Notes under the pieces: model-generated
What the model was told of the DNA's origin: nothing
Databases searched by the model: none
What the model saw: only the letters and a program-made list of their open reading frames with translations
Made by a program: the position numbers and the translations under genes
Shown here: positions 35,670-44,858 of the stretch, piece after piece
Numbering within the stretch: position 1 is the first letter of the stretch
How the letters are laid out: each line of letters opens with the position of its first letter
Source: Sporosarcina luteola
GTDB taxonomy: Bacteria; Bacillota; Bacilli; Bacillales_A; Planococcaceae
Direction: 5' to 3'
Length of the DNA: 64,000 nucleotides
NCBI RefSeq assembly: GCF_023715585.1
Contig: NZ_JAMBOK010000001.1
Span: 1,488,001 to 1,552,000 of the forward strand

Positions 35670-36848
35670 ATGATGAAGCAGCAATTGATGAATATGCTAG
35701 AACAACGCAAGGACGAGATGATACAGATCAGGCGTCATTTCCATGAGTATCCTGAGCTTTCGTTCGAAGAGGAAAAGACTGCACAGTATATTGCAGATTT
35801 TTATGCAGGAAAAGATGTTGATGTCCAAAGGAATGTAGGAAATGGATATGGCATCATCGTGACGATTAAAGGTGGTAAGCCCGGGAAGACGATTGGGCTT
35901 CGAGCGGATTTTGATGCGTTGCCGATTCATGAAGAGACGGATGTGCCTTTCAAATCGAAAATCGAGGGAGTCATGCACGCTTGTGGACATGACGCGCACA
36001 CGGCCTATCTGCTCGTGCTTGCGGATTGTTTGATTCAACTGAAGGACGAGCTTTCAGGGACGATTAAAATCATTCATCAGCATGCGGAGGAAGTTCCGCC
36101 GGGCGGTGCAAAAAGCATTGTTGAGTCTGGTGTACTGGATGGTGTTGATGCAGTATATGGTGTGCATTTCTTCCCAACGAATCCAGCGGGTGATGTCGGA
36201 TACCGTAGCGGCTATTCGATGGCGGGCCGGACTTACTTCAAACTGAAAATTCAAGGTGTCGGCGGTCACGGATCGTCTCCACACTTGGCGAACGACGCCA
36301 TTGTCGCAGGCGCCCATTTTGTCACCGCGATCCAAACCGTCGTGAGCCGCCGGTTGAACCCTTTTGACATGGGCGTTATCACAATTGGTTCGTTTGACGG
36401 GAAAGGGCAATTCAATGTTATCAAGGATAGTGTCGAACTAGAGGGCGATGTGCGGTATATGACCGCCGAAGTCCAAGAGTTGATCAGCAAGGAAGTTCAC
36501 CGGATTACCAAAGGGATTGAAGAAGAATTTAGGGTGAAGTGTGAACTTGAATATGTGCCGGATTATCCACCGCTATTTAACGACCCGGAAATTACGGCTG
36601 AGGTTGTCGCCGCCCTTCAAAGCTCCACAGAGCCTGAAATCAAGTCAGTGATGGAGTTCCCTATGTTCTCCGGTTCGGAAGACTTCGCCTATTATGCAGC
36701 GAAGTACCCGTCTTGCTTCTTCTACATTGGCAGTAAACCGAAGGGCGTGGAAAAAGCGTATTTCAACCACCATCCAAAATGGGACATCGACGAAGATGCC
36801 TTGCTCGTCGCCGCAAAAGCAGTCGCTGAGGTTGTTTGCAAAGGATGA
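35670..36848 (+). CDS. M20 family amidohydrolase / N-acyl-amino acid hydrolase
   Basis: 392 residues, typical of the family. Motifs: IRRHFHEYPELSFEE; LRADFDALPIHEET; MHACGHDAHTAYLL (metal His/Asp); IIHQHAEEVPPGGAK (catalytic Glu); and GSEDFAYY late (metal Glu/Asp). The dimerisation domain is at about 185-300. It hydrolyses N-acyl or peptide amides in the cytosol; the exact substrate cannot be read. Element R8 follows the stop by 46 bases. Confidence 0.92.
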   Translation: MMKQQLMNMLEQRKDEMIQIRRHFHEYPELSFEEEKTAQYIADFYAGKDVDVQRNVGNGYGIIVTIKGGKPGKTIGLRADFDALPIHEETDVPFKSKIEGVMHACGHDAHTAYLLVLADCLIQLKDELSGTIKIIHQHAEEVPPGGAKSIVESGVLDGVDAVYGVHFFPTNPAGDVGYRSGYSMAGRTYFKLKIQGVGGHGSSPHLANDAIVAGAHFVTAIQTVVSRRLNPFDMGVITIGSFDGKGQFNVIKDSVELEGDVRYMTAEVQELISKEVHRITKGIEEEFRVKCELEYVPDYPPLFNDPEITAEVVAALQSSTEPEIKSVMEFPMFSGSEDFAYYAAKYPSCFFYIGSKPKGVEKAYFNHHPKWDIDEDALLVAAKAVAEVVCKG

Positions 36849-36893
36849 GAGATGCTCGCCTGATGAGGTGCTTTTGTGAGGTGCCTTTTCAGG

Positions 36894-37145
36894 GGTGCCT
36901 GTGTAAGACAGACTTATGACAATTCCATTTGATGTATATAAATTCATGAGAAAGCTGACCTGCAATTGACACGGTCGGCTTTCTCTATTTTGATTATGCA
37001 ATTGTAGTGTATTAACTGAATTATGTCGGTGCCTGTGCAAGAAACAGATATGACTATTCATTGAAGTTCATTAACAAATAAAGCTTTCCATATAGCATTT
37101 ATTCAATTGTAGTGAATAAACTAAATTGAATCCTGCACAGGCACC
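36894..37145 (+). repeat. RAYT-associated palindromic element R8, two units, the second shortened
   Basis: Unit one carries a stem with GAAAGCTGACC/GGTCGGCTTTC followed by a T-rich stretch. Unit two starts near 37029 and has lost its central hairpin, so the locus is 252 bp rather than about 280. Two GGTGC(C) satellites lie upstream at 36867 and 36880. Confidence 0.85.
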
Positions 37146-37228
37146 ATCTCCATTCCGAGGGAGATGAACTGGCAACGAGCAGAAGATAAGTGTAGAATAA
37201 AAAAAACTGCTTAAAAGAGGAACAACAA

Positions 37229-38098
37229 ATGCCAAAAACCCAACAAAAAACAGCTATATGGAAATTGTTTGCTCGCGGCGCCTTGGTTATGCTCGGTGCC
37301 CTCATTGCCGCCTACGGATTAGAATCTGTTCTTATTCCAAACAAGGTATCAGATGGAGGCGTGACAGGTCTAAGTATCGTTGGATCAGAATTATTCGGCT
37401 TTCCATTGGGACTTCTCATCGCGATTTTAAATATCCCTTTTGTCTTTTTAGGCTATAAACAAATCGGGAAAAGCTTTGCCATCTACTCTGTGCTCGGAAT
37501 TGCTACACTGGCAATCAGCACGAGCTTGATGCATCATGTGCCCATAATCATTCACGGAGATACGCTGTTAATAACAGTTGTCGGCGGAATCATCCTCGGT
37601 TTCGGAATGGGGTTAGCGCTGCGTAATGGAGGGGCTCTTGACGGAATCGATATGTTAGCTGTCTTGCTTTCACGGAGAATGCCGTTCGGAACAAGTGATT
37701 TGATCCTATTTTTGAACGTCTTCGTTTTCGCTATCGTTTCGATTGTCTTCGGACTTCAAGGAGCTTTCTTATCCGCAATTGCATACTACATCGCCACTAA
37801 AGTGATCAGCATTGTCGAAGAAGGACTTAGCGGTTCTAAAATGTATAAGATTATTACGAATGAACCTGAAGATATGGTCGAAACGATTCGCGATCGTCTT
37901 GGCCGCAGTTCGACGTATAGTATCGTTCAAGGCGCATATTCCAATGAAGAATTCCGGGAAATTACGTGCATTATCAACCGGCTCGAAGATAGCAAAATGA
38001 AGGAAATCATTCTTGAAATCGATCCGTCAGCGTTTGTCACTGTTTACGAAGTCGCTGAAGTGCGTGGCGGAAGTTTCACAAAGCGCAATATCCATTAA
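37229..38098 (+). CDS. YitT family membrane protein (DUF161/DUF2179)
   Basis: 289 residues. Five to six helices make up the first 200 (ALIAAYGLESVLIPNKVSDG; IILGFGMGLALRNGGALDGI are family-type segments), followed by a cytosolic DUF2179 domain (SGSKMYKIITNEPEDMVETI; REITCIINRLEDSKMKEIIL). The family is widespread in Bacillota; transport has been suggested but function is unsettled. The ATG follows AAAGAGG. Element R9 lies 22 bases behind the stop. Confidence 0.9.
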   Translation: MPKTQQKTAIWKLFARGALVMLGALIAAYGLESVLIPNKVSDGGVTGLSIVGSELFGFPLGLLIAILNIPFVFLGYKQIGKSFAIYSVLGIATLAISTSLMHHVPIIIHGDTLLITVVGGIILGFGMGLALRNGGALDGIDMLAVLLSRRMPFGTSDLILFLNVFVFAIVSIVFGLQGAFLSAIAYYIATKVISIVEEGLSGSKMYKIITNEPEDMVETIRDRLGRSSTYSIVQGAYSNEEFREITCIINRLEDSKMKEIILEIDPSAFVTVYEVAEVRGGSFTKRNIH

Positions 38099-38120
38099 TA
38101 AATTATGTGAGAATTGTGTG

Positions 38121-38267
38121 GGTGCCTGTGCATGGTGCAATTATGACTATTCATTGAAGTTCATATAAATTCAAAGGGAAGCTGGTCAAAGATTGATTTG
38201 ATCAGCTTCCCTCTTTTTGTTTATGCAATTGTAGTCAATAAACTGAATTGCGTGCTGCACAGGCACC
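38121..38267 (+). repeat. RAYT-associated palindromic element R9, single unit
   Basis: A clean 147-bp copy. The stem GGGAAGCTGGTCAA pairs with TTGATCAGCTTCCC (one G-T), followed by TCTTTTTG. Confidence 0.93.
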
Positions 38268-38291
38268 GAAAGCAGCACACAAATTTCGGCA

Positions 38292-38780
38292 TTAACAAAT
38301 CACAATCACCTTATGTGGTGTAGTTTGGGCGGGAATGCTGCGGGTCGTAGTGCTATAAATGACAATCAGCTCACGATTTGCTGGACTTCCCGCAAATAAC
38401 TGTCCATTTTCAAGTAAAATCGGCGTATTTCGATTTATGTTCAATTTCAAGGTTCCGTCGCTGCTTACTAAATTCCGATCAAAGAAATCTACTTTTACAA
38501 ACTGGTCGGCTCTCTCTTTCGCCATGACAACCGTCCGATACTGCGGTGGGTAAATTAGAGGGGTCGGTGCATTCGCATCATAAAAACCCGTTACGATATC
38601 TCCGACCTTCACTAAAACATGATCGACAAAATATGTGCCCGGCTCGATGACAAAATTGACGACGGAACCTTCACGATCAGCGACCGTAAATATTTTATAG
38701 CACCCAGACCCTTGATCATCCTGCTGTATCGAAAAATCATTAATTTCCATTACTCTGCCGGTGAAGAATCTAAAATTCAT
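38292..38780 (-). CDS. Conserved hypothetical protein (162 aa)
   Basis: MNFRFFTGRVMEINDFSIQQ starts a soluble beta-rich protein with segments FVIEPGTYFVDHVLVKVGDI, GFYDANAPTPLIYPPQYR and LLENGQLFAGSPANRELIVI. No signal peptide. The ATG at 38780 has GGAGG 7 bases upstream; the ATG at 38786 touches that site. The pattern resembles a nucleic-acid- or small-ligand-binding barrel, but I do not recognise the family. Confidence 0.7.
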   Translation of the reverse strand: MNFRFFTGRVMEINDFSIQQDDQGSGCYKIFTVADREGSVVNFVIEPGTYFVDHVLVKVGDIVTGFYDANAPTPLIYPPQYRTVVMAKERADQFVKVDFFDRNLVSSDGTLKLNINRNTPILLENGQLFAGSPANRELIVIYSTTTRSIPAQTTPHKVIVIC

Positions 38781-38980
38781 TCGCATACCTCCATTGTAAA
38801 ACTCTCGTCATATAGACTATGCAACGGGTGTTTTGGGTGTTCAGCAGAGATATGATAGTAATTCCCTCACGTCCAATCCAATACCCTATGCACTTTCCAC
38901 TTGCAAATCGTTTCCATAGGAGTCAGCTCAGCGGTTTGCTATACTACACGTGTCAACGTATAAAGAAGGGAGATTTAACT

Positions 38981-39697
38981 ATGCAAAACATATCTGGAAA
39001 GAATGCAATCATTACGGGAGCTGGACGCGGAATTGGCCGGGCGACGGCAATCGCTTTTGCGAAGGAAGGCATCAATGTCGGGCTTATCGGGAAGACCGAG
39101 GCGAATCTTCAAAAGGTCGCTGAAGAGCTTCGCGAATTCGGCGTAAACGTTTCGATCGCTGCAGCGGACGTGTCTGACAATAAATCGGTAACTGACGCTG
39201 TCGAGCATGTCAAATCGGAACTCGGTCCAATCGACATCCTCATTAACAATGCCGGCATCGGCAAATTCGGCAAGTTCCTTGAACTTACTCCGGAGGAATT
39301 CAAAAACATTATCGATGTCAACCTGATGGGCATTTATTACGTTACACGCGCAGTGCTACCTGAAATGATTGAGCGTCAAACAGGTGATATCATCAATGTC
39401 TCTTCAACTGCCGGCCAAAAAGGCGCTCCTGTCACAAGTGCATACAGTGCTTCCAAATTCGGTGTGCTTGGACTGACGGAATCCCTCATGTTGGAAGTGA
39501 GAAAGCACAACATCCGCGTCACCGCCTTAACGCCGAGCACAGTAGCAACCGACTTGGCATTTGAAGAGAATCTCACGGACGGCAATCCGGATAAAGTGCT
39601 GCAGCCGGAGGATCTTGCGGAATTAATGGTTGCCCAACTGAAACTGCACCCGCGCGTCCTATTAAAATCTGCTGGCCTATGGTCAACAAACCCTTAA
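38981..39697 (+). CDS. Short-chain dehydrogenase/reductase (3-oxoacyl-ACP reductase-like)
   Basis: 238 residues. Cofactor motif [14 protein letters not shown]; catalytic Ser in INVSSTAGQ and Tyr/Lys in AYSASKFG. These are classical SDR features and favour NADP. The ATG at 38981 follows GGGAG; the longer frame to 38819 is not credible. It resembles FabG-like proteins (YvaG/YkvO type); the substrate is unknown. Element R10 follows the stop by 28 bases. Confidence 0.92.
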   Translation: MQNISGKNAIITGAGRGIGRATAIAFAKEGINVGLIGKTEANLQKVAEELREFGVNVSIAAADVSDNKSVTDAVEHVKSELGPIDILINNAGIGKFGKFLELTPEEFKNIIDVNLMGIYYVTRAVLPEMIERQTGDIINVSSTAGQKGAPVTSAYSASKFGVLGLTESLMLEVRKHNIRVTALTPSTVATDLAFEENLTDGNPDKVLQPEDLAELMVAQLKLHPRVLLKSAGLWSTNP

Positions 39698-39725
39698 GTA
39701 AACTGAATTGTTCCGGAGTTGTGTG

Positions 39726-39872
39726 GGTGCCTGTGCAAGGTACATTTATGACAATTCAATGGATTTCATAAAAACCCAAAGGGAAGCCGATCAATTGTTG
39801 ATTTGATCGGCTTCCCTCTTTTCATTTATGCAATTGTAGTTAATAAACTGAATTGTGCCCTGCACAGGCACC
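39726..39872 (+). repeat. RAYT-associated palindromic element R10, single unit
   Basis: A clean 147-bp copy between convergent genes. The stem GGGAAGCCGATCAA pairs exactly with TTGATCGGCTTCCC; a T-rich tract follows and an A-rich one precedes. A GGCACC satellite lies 14 bases beyond. Confidence 0.93.
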
Positions 39873-39904
39873 GTTCCCTAGGCACCGTTTCCTAAAAAAA
39901 CTCC

Positions 39905-41545
39905 CTACAGCTTGCTCAGTTCATCCAAAAAAGCGGGGCGGTTTTTGTATGCTTGCTCGAGCTCTTTGGCTAAGCTTAATTGTGCTTCACGACCGGCAAC
40001 CTTCCGGAATCGCTTCAGCAGTTGGCAAACTTCTTGATACTGCTGGCGATTGAACGCATTTTCCGCAGATACCCTCACATGATATTCGAACAGCTCAATT
40101 GCCTCATCTTTATAAGACTCCAACAAGAGATTCAAATAACGTTCCACCAACGAAGGTTGTTCACGTACATATTCCAGAATTGCTTCTACATCGTTTTCAG
40201 CCTCAATGAGCTGTGCATAGACATAATTCCCCTTACCTGCCAATTCCCGTTTTAAGTCTTCATAAAGTGCAAGCTGATCCACAGCGAGCGCTTTCAACTC
40301 CCAATAATACTCAACTTCCCCTCCTGCCAACAGCTCCCGGCCAATTTTCATCTGCTGTTCGTGAGCATTTAAAAGTTTATACGCTCGATAGCGCCATTTT
40401 TTCCATCTCGTTACTAAGCCCGGATAGTCTTTGTCGATGACCTCTCCCTCAGAAGCCAACGCCAACACATTATCAAAATTGCCTTCCTTCAATTCAGCTT
40501 GCATCAACCGCTTTCGAAATGATGAATAATTCAAGTTCTCCTGTAGTAACTGTCTCGCTTTCTCTTCCTCGCCATGCGTTTCAATAATGTCATACATCAA
40601 GTTGTAAATCCGCTCATTTTCATAACGGCTATAATCATTCGCAGACGAATCGTTCACCATTGCCTCCAACTCATCCATTAACGTTTTCCGCAATTGGTCA
40701 TTTCCAGCAAATTTCATACCAATGCCGAGCACATCGATTCGGAAATCATTCCACCCTTCGAATACGTCCATTTTCGATAAATGAATGAGCCTGTCCAACA
40801 TCTCACTTTGTTCGGCAGCCCCTAAAGGTCCGTTCGCAATCGTGTCCATCGTTTCAATCGTTTGATCTAATAAATATCCGATATTGCCGCTCGAGTCATC
40901 TGCATATTGAAACGATTTTATCCCTTCAATTAACAGCCCTTGCGCAATTTCTATAGCAATCAACGGATTTTTCATCGTCTCGACTTTATTCAAAACGGCG
41001 GACAGTTCATTCGTGAAGTCGCCAACATATTTATATGTAATAAATCCATTTCCACCACAATATTTCTCAAGGATTGAATCAACCATCTTCTTGTAGCGAG
41101 CAGTCTCTTGCTTCTCATCGACAGTTGCATAATTGAAAAGCAACTCATTATGAAAACTCGGATCATCGTCCGCTAAATGAAGGAGTATATCGATCAGTTC
41201 CGCTTTGGGTAGGCTTTCAAGCACCAGTTTAAGATCTGGCTGAGTTGCCCCCGCCACCTCCGGAAAATCATCATCTTTCAGTCTGTCAATCAACTCATAA
41301 TAAACCGCCACTTCATGTTTACACACCGGCCCCAAATCATAAGGGCAATCGCAATAAGATGAAAGGATATTGCCCTCCTCATCTAGCTGGATGGCAATCT
41401 CATACACATCAGCGCCCTCAACACGCGCACCATATCGCCCCGCTTCCTTGCGTGCTAGCGTTGAAACAAATCCTGCATGATAATACTCGGAACCACGATC
41501 GACGATAGCAGAACTCACTACCTGTTCAAAATCATAAAGATTCAT
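39905..41545 (-). CDS. SWIM zinc-finger protein
   Basis: 546 residues. The SWIM motif lies near 60-75 (SYCDCPYDLGPVCKHEVAV, CxCxnCxH), followed by a long helical, repeat-like region with many acidic residues (TPR/HEAT-like). SWIM fingers bind nucleic acid or proteins; in Bacillota such proteins often accompany SWI2/SNF2 ATPases, none of which is seen here. The ATG at 41545 is preceded by GGGGGAAGG. Confidence 0.85.
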   Translation of the reverse strand: MNLYDFEQVVSSAIVDRGSEYYHAGFVSTLARKEAGRYGARVEGADVYEIAIQLDEEGNILSSYCDCPYDLGPVCKHEVAVYYELIDRLKDDDFPEVAGATQPDLKLVLESLPKAELIDILLHLADDDPSFHNELLFNYATVDEKQETARYKKMVDSILEKYCGGNGFITYKYVGDFTNELSAVLNKVETMKNPLIAIEIAQGLLIEGIKSFQYADDSSGNIGYLLDQTIETMDTIANGPLGAAEQSEMLDRLIHLSKMDVFEGWNDFRIDVLGIGMKFAGNDQLRKTLMDELEAMVNDSSANDYSRYENERIYNLMYDIIETHGEEEKARQLLQENLNYSSFRKRLMQAELKEGNFDNVLALASEGEVIDKDYPGLVTRWKKWRYRAYKLLNAHEQQMKIGRELLAGGEVEYYWELKALAVDQLALYEDLKRELAGKGNYVYAQLIEAENDVEAILEYVREQPSLVERYLNLLLESYKDEAIELFEYHVRVSAENAFNRQQYQEVCQLLKRFRKVAGREAQLSLAKELEQAYKNRPAFLDELSKL

Positions 41546-41659
41546 CGACCTTCCCCCTCTCTCCCTACGGCACACCATCTATTCTTATACCAATACGACA
41601 CCCAACCGGAAATTCCTTTATTCTGTAAGTGTTGGTGCCTCAGTGTTTGTGTTTGTGTT

Positions 41660-41940
41660 GGTGCCTGTGCATGGCACATTTATGACAATTCAACGGAAGG
41701 TATATAAATACCAAGAGAAGCAGCCTAAAGGTCGGTATGGACAACTTCCCTTTTCTATTTTATACAATTGTAGTGAATAAACCGAATTGTTCCGGTGCCT
41801 GTGCACGGCACATTTATGACAATTCATCGGTATGCATTTAAATAAAAAGAAAAGCAGGTCAAATATTGCCATGACCTGCTTCCCCTTTCTACTTTATACA
41901 ATTGTAGTGAATAAACTGAATAGTGTGCTGCACAGGCACC
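41660..41940 (+). repeat. RAYT-associated palindromic element R11, two tandem units
   Basis: Second GGTGCCTGTGCA near 41792; stem two pairs AAGCAGGTCA with TGACCTGCTT. Located upstream of the SWIM gene start and downstream of the Excalibur gene, so not behind a plus-strand gene. A GGTGCCT satellite lies at 41634. Confidence 0.9.
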
Positions 41941-41960
41941 GTTTTTTGGGTAACGCTTTT

Positions 41961-42224
41961 TTACTTCTCACACGCTATTCCGTCTTTATCACGGTCCATA
42001 TTTGTGTGCATTTTATAGATTTCAGCTGAAACAAAAGGCTTGTACTTCGTTTTTCCGCCTACGTTCCGAACTTTAGCATCTTTAGCGACGCCGCCTGGAT
42101 ATGTTTTATTCAACTCGGTACAATTTTTGAACTTTGCAGGTGCTTCGTTAGCTGTGTGGATTGGCATTGTTATCATTAGGAATGCAAGGGACATTGCGAT
42201 AAATCCAGGTAACATCTTCTTCAC
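41961..42224 (-). CDS. Small secreted Excalibur-domain protein
   Basis: About 87 residues. Signal peptide (LPGFIAMSLAFLMITMPIHT), then FKNCTELNKTYPGG and MDRDKDGIACEK, the Excalibur motif with its DxDxDG-type calcium site. The same domain ends the nuclease at 1991. Start uncertain: GGAGAG is correctly spaced for the GTG at 42224 and too close to the ATG at 42230. Probably an extracellular calcium-binding protein. Confidence 0.82.
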   Translation of the reverse strand: MKKMLPGFIAMSLAFLMITMPIHTANEAPAKFKNCTELNKTYPGGVAKDAKVRNVGGKTKYKPFVSAEIYKMHTNMDRDKDGIACEK

Positions 42225-42430
42225 TTTCATCTCTCCAATCACAATTATTTGTAAATAATTGTAACATAAAATCCCTTTTACGCTAAAGTTTTTTCTTCCA
42301 ACACCTATCCGATCAATAATTTTCTACCCATGTACCCGCTTTTAAAGAACAACTGTGATTATCAGCCCATTGCCTTGACTCTTCAACGTGAGGGATAATG
42401 AAAAGATTACACCATAAGAGAGGTTTACAG

Positions 42431-43072
42431 ATGAAAGGAAGTTCACATGCACTTATCGGCATCACTGCCGGAGCATTTGCAGGGTATCAAGTGCAGCCCG
42501 ATCTTTATACAATCGCAATCGCCTCTGCGGTTGGCGGCGTGTCGGCGCTCGTTCCCGACTTGGACACGAACGGATTGGCGAGCAATCGCATCACCGTTTC
42601 AAAGCAGATTACCCAATGGCTGATGCAACTTGTCGGCGCAGGCATTCTCGTCGCGATTATCTACCAGTACTTCACAAAAGGATTCAATCCGTCCATCTTG
42701 CTCTACGCTGGAATCGGCTTGCTCTTTTTCATCGTATCGCGCTTCATTACACAGAGAAGAATGTTGACACTCACGGGCGTCATGGTGATGTGGCTCGGAA
42801 TTGTAATGCATCAATCGATCGGCATTTTATTTGTCGGAAGCTATATCGTAATCGCGTCCTTCCTATCACACCGATCCTACACCCACTCATTCCTCGGGCT
42901 CGCTTTTTACGCGTTCATTTTGAATCAATTACAACAAGAATCGCAGATTGACGTTCTGCTCATTGCGGGGATAGCCGGGTACGCCAGCCATCTAATCGCC
43001 GACATGAAGATCTTTCCAATGAACCGCCGAGGCGTAAAATGGTTTGCACCAATCTGGAATAAAGAATGGTGA
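42431..43072 (+). CDS. Metal-dependent hydrolase, YdjM/DUF457 family, membrane-bound
   Basis: 213 residues. MKGSSHALIGITAGAFAGYQ has the first His; SALVPDLDTNG is the family PDxD motif; later HRSYTHSFLG and YASHLIADM carry further His/Asp. Four to five helices. These belong to the LexA-regulated membrane hydrolase group (PlsC/YdjM-like). The ATG at 42431 follows GAGAGGT. Element R12 follows the stop by 23 bases. Confidence 0.87.
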   Translation: MKGSSHALIGITAGAFAGYQVQPDLYTIAIASAVGGVSALVPDLDTNGLASNRITVSKQITQWLMQLVGAGILVAIIYQYFTKGFNPSILLYAGIGLLFFIVSRFITQRRMLTLTGVMVMWLGIVMHQSIGILFVGSYIVIASFLSHRSYTHSFLGLAFYAFILNQLQQESQIDVLLIAGIAGYASHLIADMKIFPMNRRGVKWFAPIWNKEW

Positions 43073-43095
43073 CTGAATTTTGTTAGAATTGTGCC

Positions 43096-43242
43096 GGTGC
43101 CTGTGTAAGGCGCAATTATGACAATTCACGTAAAGGAATAATAATACAAAGGGAAGTCTACCAGATACTAATCTGACAGACTTCCCTTTTCGACAATATA
43201 CAATTGTAGTTAATAACCTGAATAGTGTGTTGCACAGGCACC
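43096..43242 (+). repeat. RAYT-associated palindromic element R12, single unit
   Basis: 147 bp. Stem GGGAAGTCTACCAGAT / ATCTGACAGACTTCCC with an internal mismatch; ends at TGCACAGGCACC, after which CCAAACAATT is directly repeated. Confidence 0.9.
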
Positions 43243-43263
43243 CAAACAATTCCCAAACAATTC

Positions 43264-43374
43264 TCACTCAACCCTCTCCTCCTGCACGACGAGCCTGTAT
43301 TCATTGGAATTGGCGGGGTAGCAGGTGATGAGGGACATGAGCGCTATTCCTTCCTGCGGCTCGCGCGACTTGAT
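43264..43374 (-). pseudogene. Sortase C-terminal remnant
   Basis: In a frame different from the overlapping secreted-protein ORF, the minus strand encodes EGIALMSLITCYPANSNEYR then LVVQEERVE and a stop. The (T/S)L(x)TC Cys and a following Arg are the catalytic end of a sortase; the rest, including the His segment, is gone. A stop at 43375-43377 closes the frame upstream. Confidence 0.65.
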
Positions 43375-44032
43375 TCACAGGTCTGACCGCAGTTTCTTCA
43401 AGGGCTTCGTTCGCAATAAATTTTGTATCGTCATCTACTACCGATTCAGTAAATTCGAGGACTACCTGGGAATTAACCTTGGGACTCTGGTCGCCATCTG
43501 TCACATCTTCATTGGAATCAAAAACAGGTTTTCCAACCACTTCATCAGGCTGTACATTGATGGCGGGTGCATCTTCATTTTGTGGCGGTATTTCATTCCT
43601 AACAACCTTTTCAAATGAATCAGCCACCTCTTCAATTTCAACAATGTCCATCACCGTCGAAGTTGTAGTGCTTGCAGTTTCCATCGTCTTTTCAACAACC
43701 GGAACGACATTATCGACAGTTCCTTCGACAAATTCAACCGTATGATCCAAAATCTTAGAAACGGGCCGTTTCGTAGAAGGTTCGACAAGCGTTTCAACCG
43801 TATCTTCTGTGATAGAAACAGCATCCTTCACCGTTTCATCGACCCCCTCGACTGCAGATCCGACAACGTCTCCAACCGATTCAGTCGTTTCTATCACCGT
43901 CGTTTCCACCTTCTCCAGCACACCAGACATAATGCCCCTGCCATTCCCAGCTTCCTCTTCTGCATGCGCAACAGCAAGCGGCGCAACAAACACACAGCAA
44001 AAGAGACTGCCACAAAGGAGTACCCTCCTCAC
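43301..44032 (-). CDS. Secreted low-complexity protein, 3' end replaced by sortase sequence
   Basis: GTG start at 44032 with AAGGAGGTGA upstream and a clear signal peptide (cleavage near AHA). The mature protein is acidic and Val/Thr/Glu-rich with heptad-like repeats (VEGVDETVKDAVSITEDTVE). The last 25 codons are sortase DNA read out of frame, so the natural C-terminus, probably an LPXTG-type anchor, has been lost. I infer a deletion that fused a sortase substrate gene to the next sortase gene. The product may be secreted but not anchored. Confidence 0.65.
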   Translation of the reverse strand: MRRVLLCGSLFCCVFVAPLAVAHAEEEAGNGRGIMSGVLEKVETTVIETTESVGDVVGSAVEGVDETVKDAVSITEDTVETLVEPSTKRPVSKILDHTVEFVEGTVDNVVPVVEKTMETASTTTSTVMDIVEIEEVADSFEKVVRNEIPPQNEDAPAINVQPDEVVGKPVFDSNEDVTDGDQSPKVNSQVVLEFTESVVDDDTKFIANEALEETAVRPVNQVARAAGRNSAHVPHHLLPRQFQ

Positions 44033-44141
44033 ATAAAGTCACCTCCTTCGAACAAATCCAATAATTTCAAAATACTCGATCACCTTCTCACGTACCCGCA
44101 TATCAAAGAGCTAAACACATTAGTTGGTACTGCCCTCTGTA

Positions 44142-44290
44142 GGTGCCTGTGCGTGGCATATTTATGACAATTCAACGCGAGGCATGAAGATACAATAAAA
44201 AAACATCCAGTTACTTATACAACTGACTTCCCCATCACACAATATACAATTGTATTGAATAAACTGAATTTTGTCAGTTCCTGTGCAGCA
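44142..44290 (+). repeat. RAYT-associated palindromic element R13, decayed right end
   Basis: Left end AGGTGCCTGTGCG and TTATGACAATTCA are present, and CAATTGTATTGAATAAACTG is recognisable. The right end reads GTTCCTGTGCAGCAC, i.e. it looks like a second unit's start. The central stem is disrupted. Confidence 0.7.
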
Positions 44291-44316
44291 CATATTCGCT
44301 TTATAAGAAGATAAAC

Positions 44317-44616
44317 ATGGGAAATCTAATTGTTTCTACACTAAATCTCTCCAAGAACTCATTTCAATTCAGCAAAGCGAATTGTTTTTTATCGACCAGT
44401 ACTACGTCGTTCTCCATTAAGAATGAAGGCAACGTCTACCCAAGTTGGAGCCTCGATATTGAAGATGGCCGATTGAATCCGGGAATGAGCACAACTGCAA
44501 CTGTCACTTTCCGAATGAAGGATTCCTACCTGATGGATGGGGAACCATTGATGATCATTAAAAGAGGTATCTTTTTCCCTACAATCATGCAGTTCGAGTT
44601 GGAGAAAGATTATTAA
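44317..44616 (+). CDS. Hypothetical protein (99 aa)
   Basis: MGNLIVSTLNLSKNSFQFSK starts a small beta-rich protein (SIKNEGNVYPSWSLDIEDGR, then a TATVTFRMKDSYLM segment) that looks like an immunoglobulin-type sandwich. No signal peptide and no strong ribosome binding site at the ATG. Element R14 lies 17 bases behind the stop. Not recognised. Confidence 0.5.
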   Translation: MGNLIVSTLNLSKNSFQFSKANCFLSTSTTSFSIKNEGNVYPSWSLDIEDGRLNPGMSTTATVTFRMKDSYLMDGEPLMIIKRGIFFPTIMQFELEKDY

Positions 44617-44633
44617 TTAAACTGAATTGTATC

Positions 44634-44772
44634 GGTGCCTGTGAAAAGCGTATTTGTATCAATTCAACAGCATGCATACAAACAAAACAAAAAGTCAGTC
44701 AAGTCATTCATGGCTGACTTTTTGTTTCTCGAATATGCAATTGTAATGAGTAAATTAAATAGCTCAGGCACC
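44634..44772 (+). repeat. RAYT-associated palindromic element R14, single unit, shortened right end
   Basis: The stem AAAAAGTCAGTCA pairs with TGGCTGACTTTTT. The right end has lost about six bases (AGCTCAGGCACC). AAACTGAATTG upstream of the left end is a remnant of another unit's right part. Confidence 0.85.
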
Positions 44773-44858
44773 CAAACAATTGAGGTTTTTCGTTTGCCTA
44801 AAAAGAAACACACTGGTAAAATAGTAATATGAAAATAGTAACAAGAAAGGATATAAAA

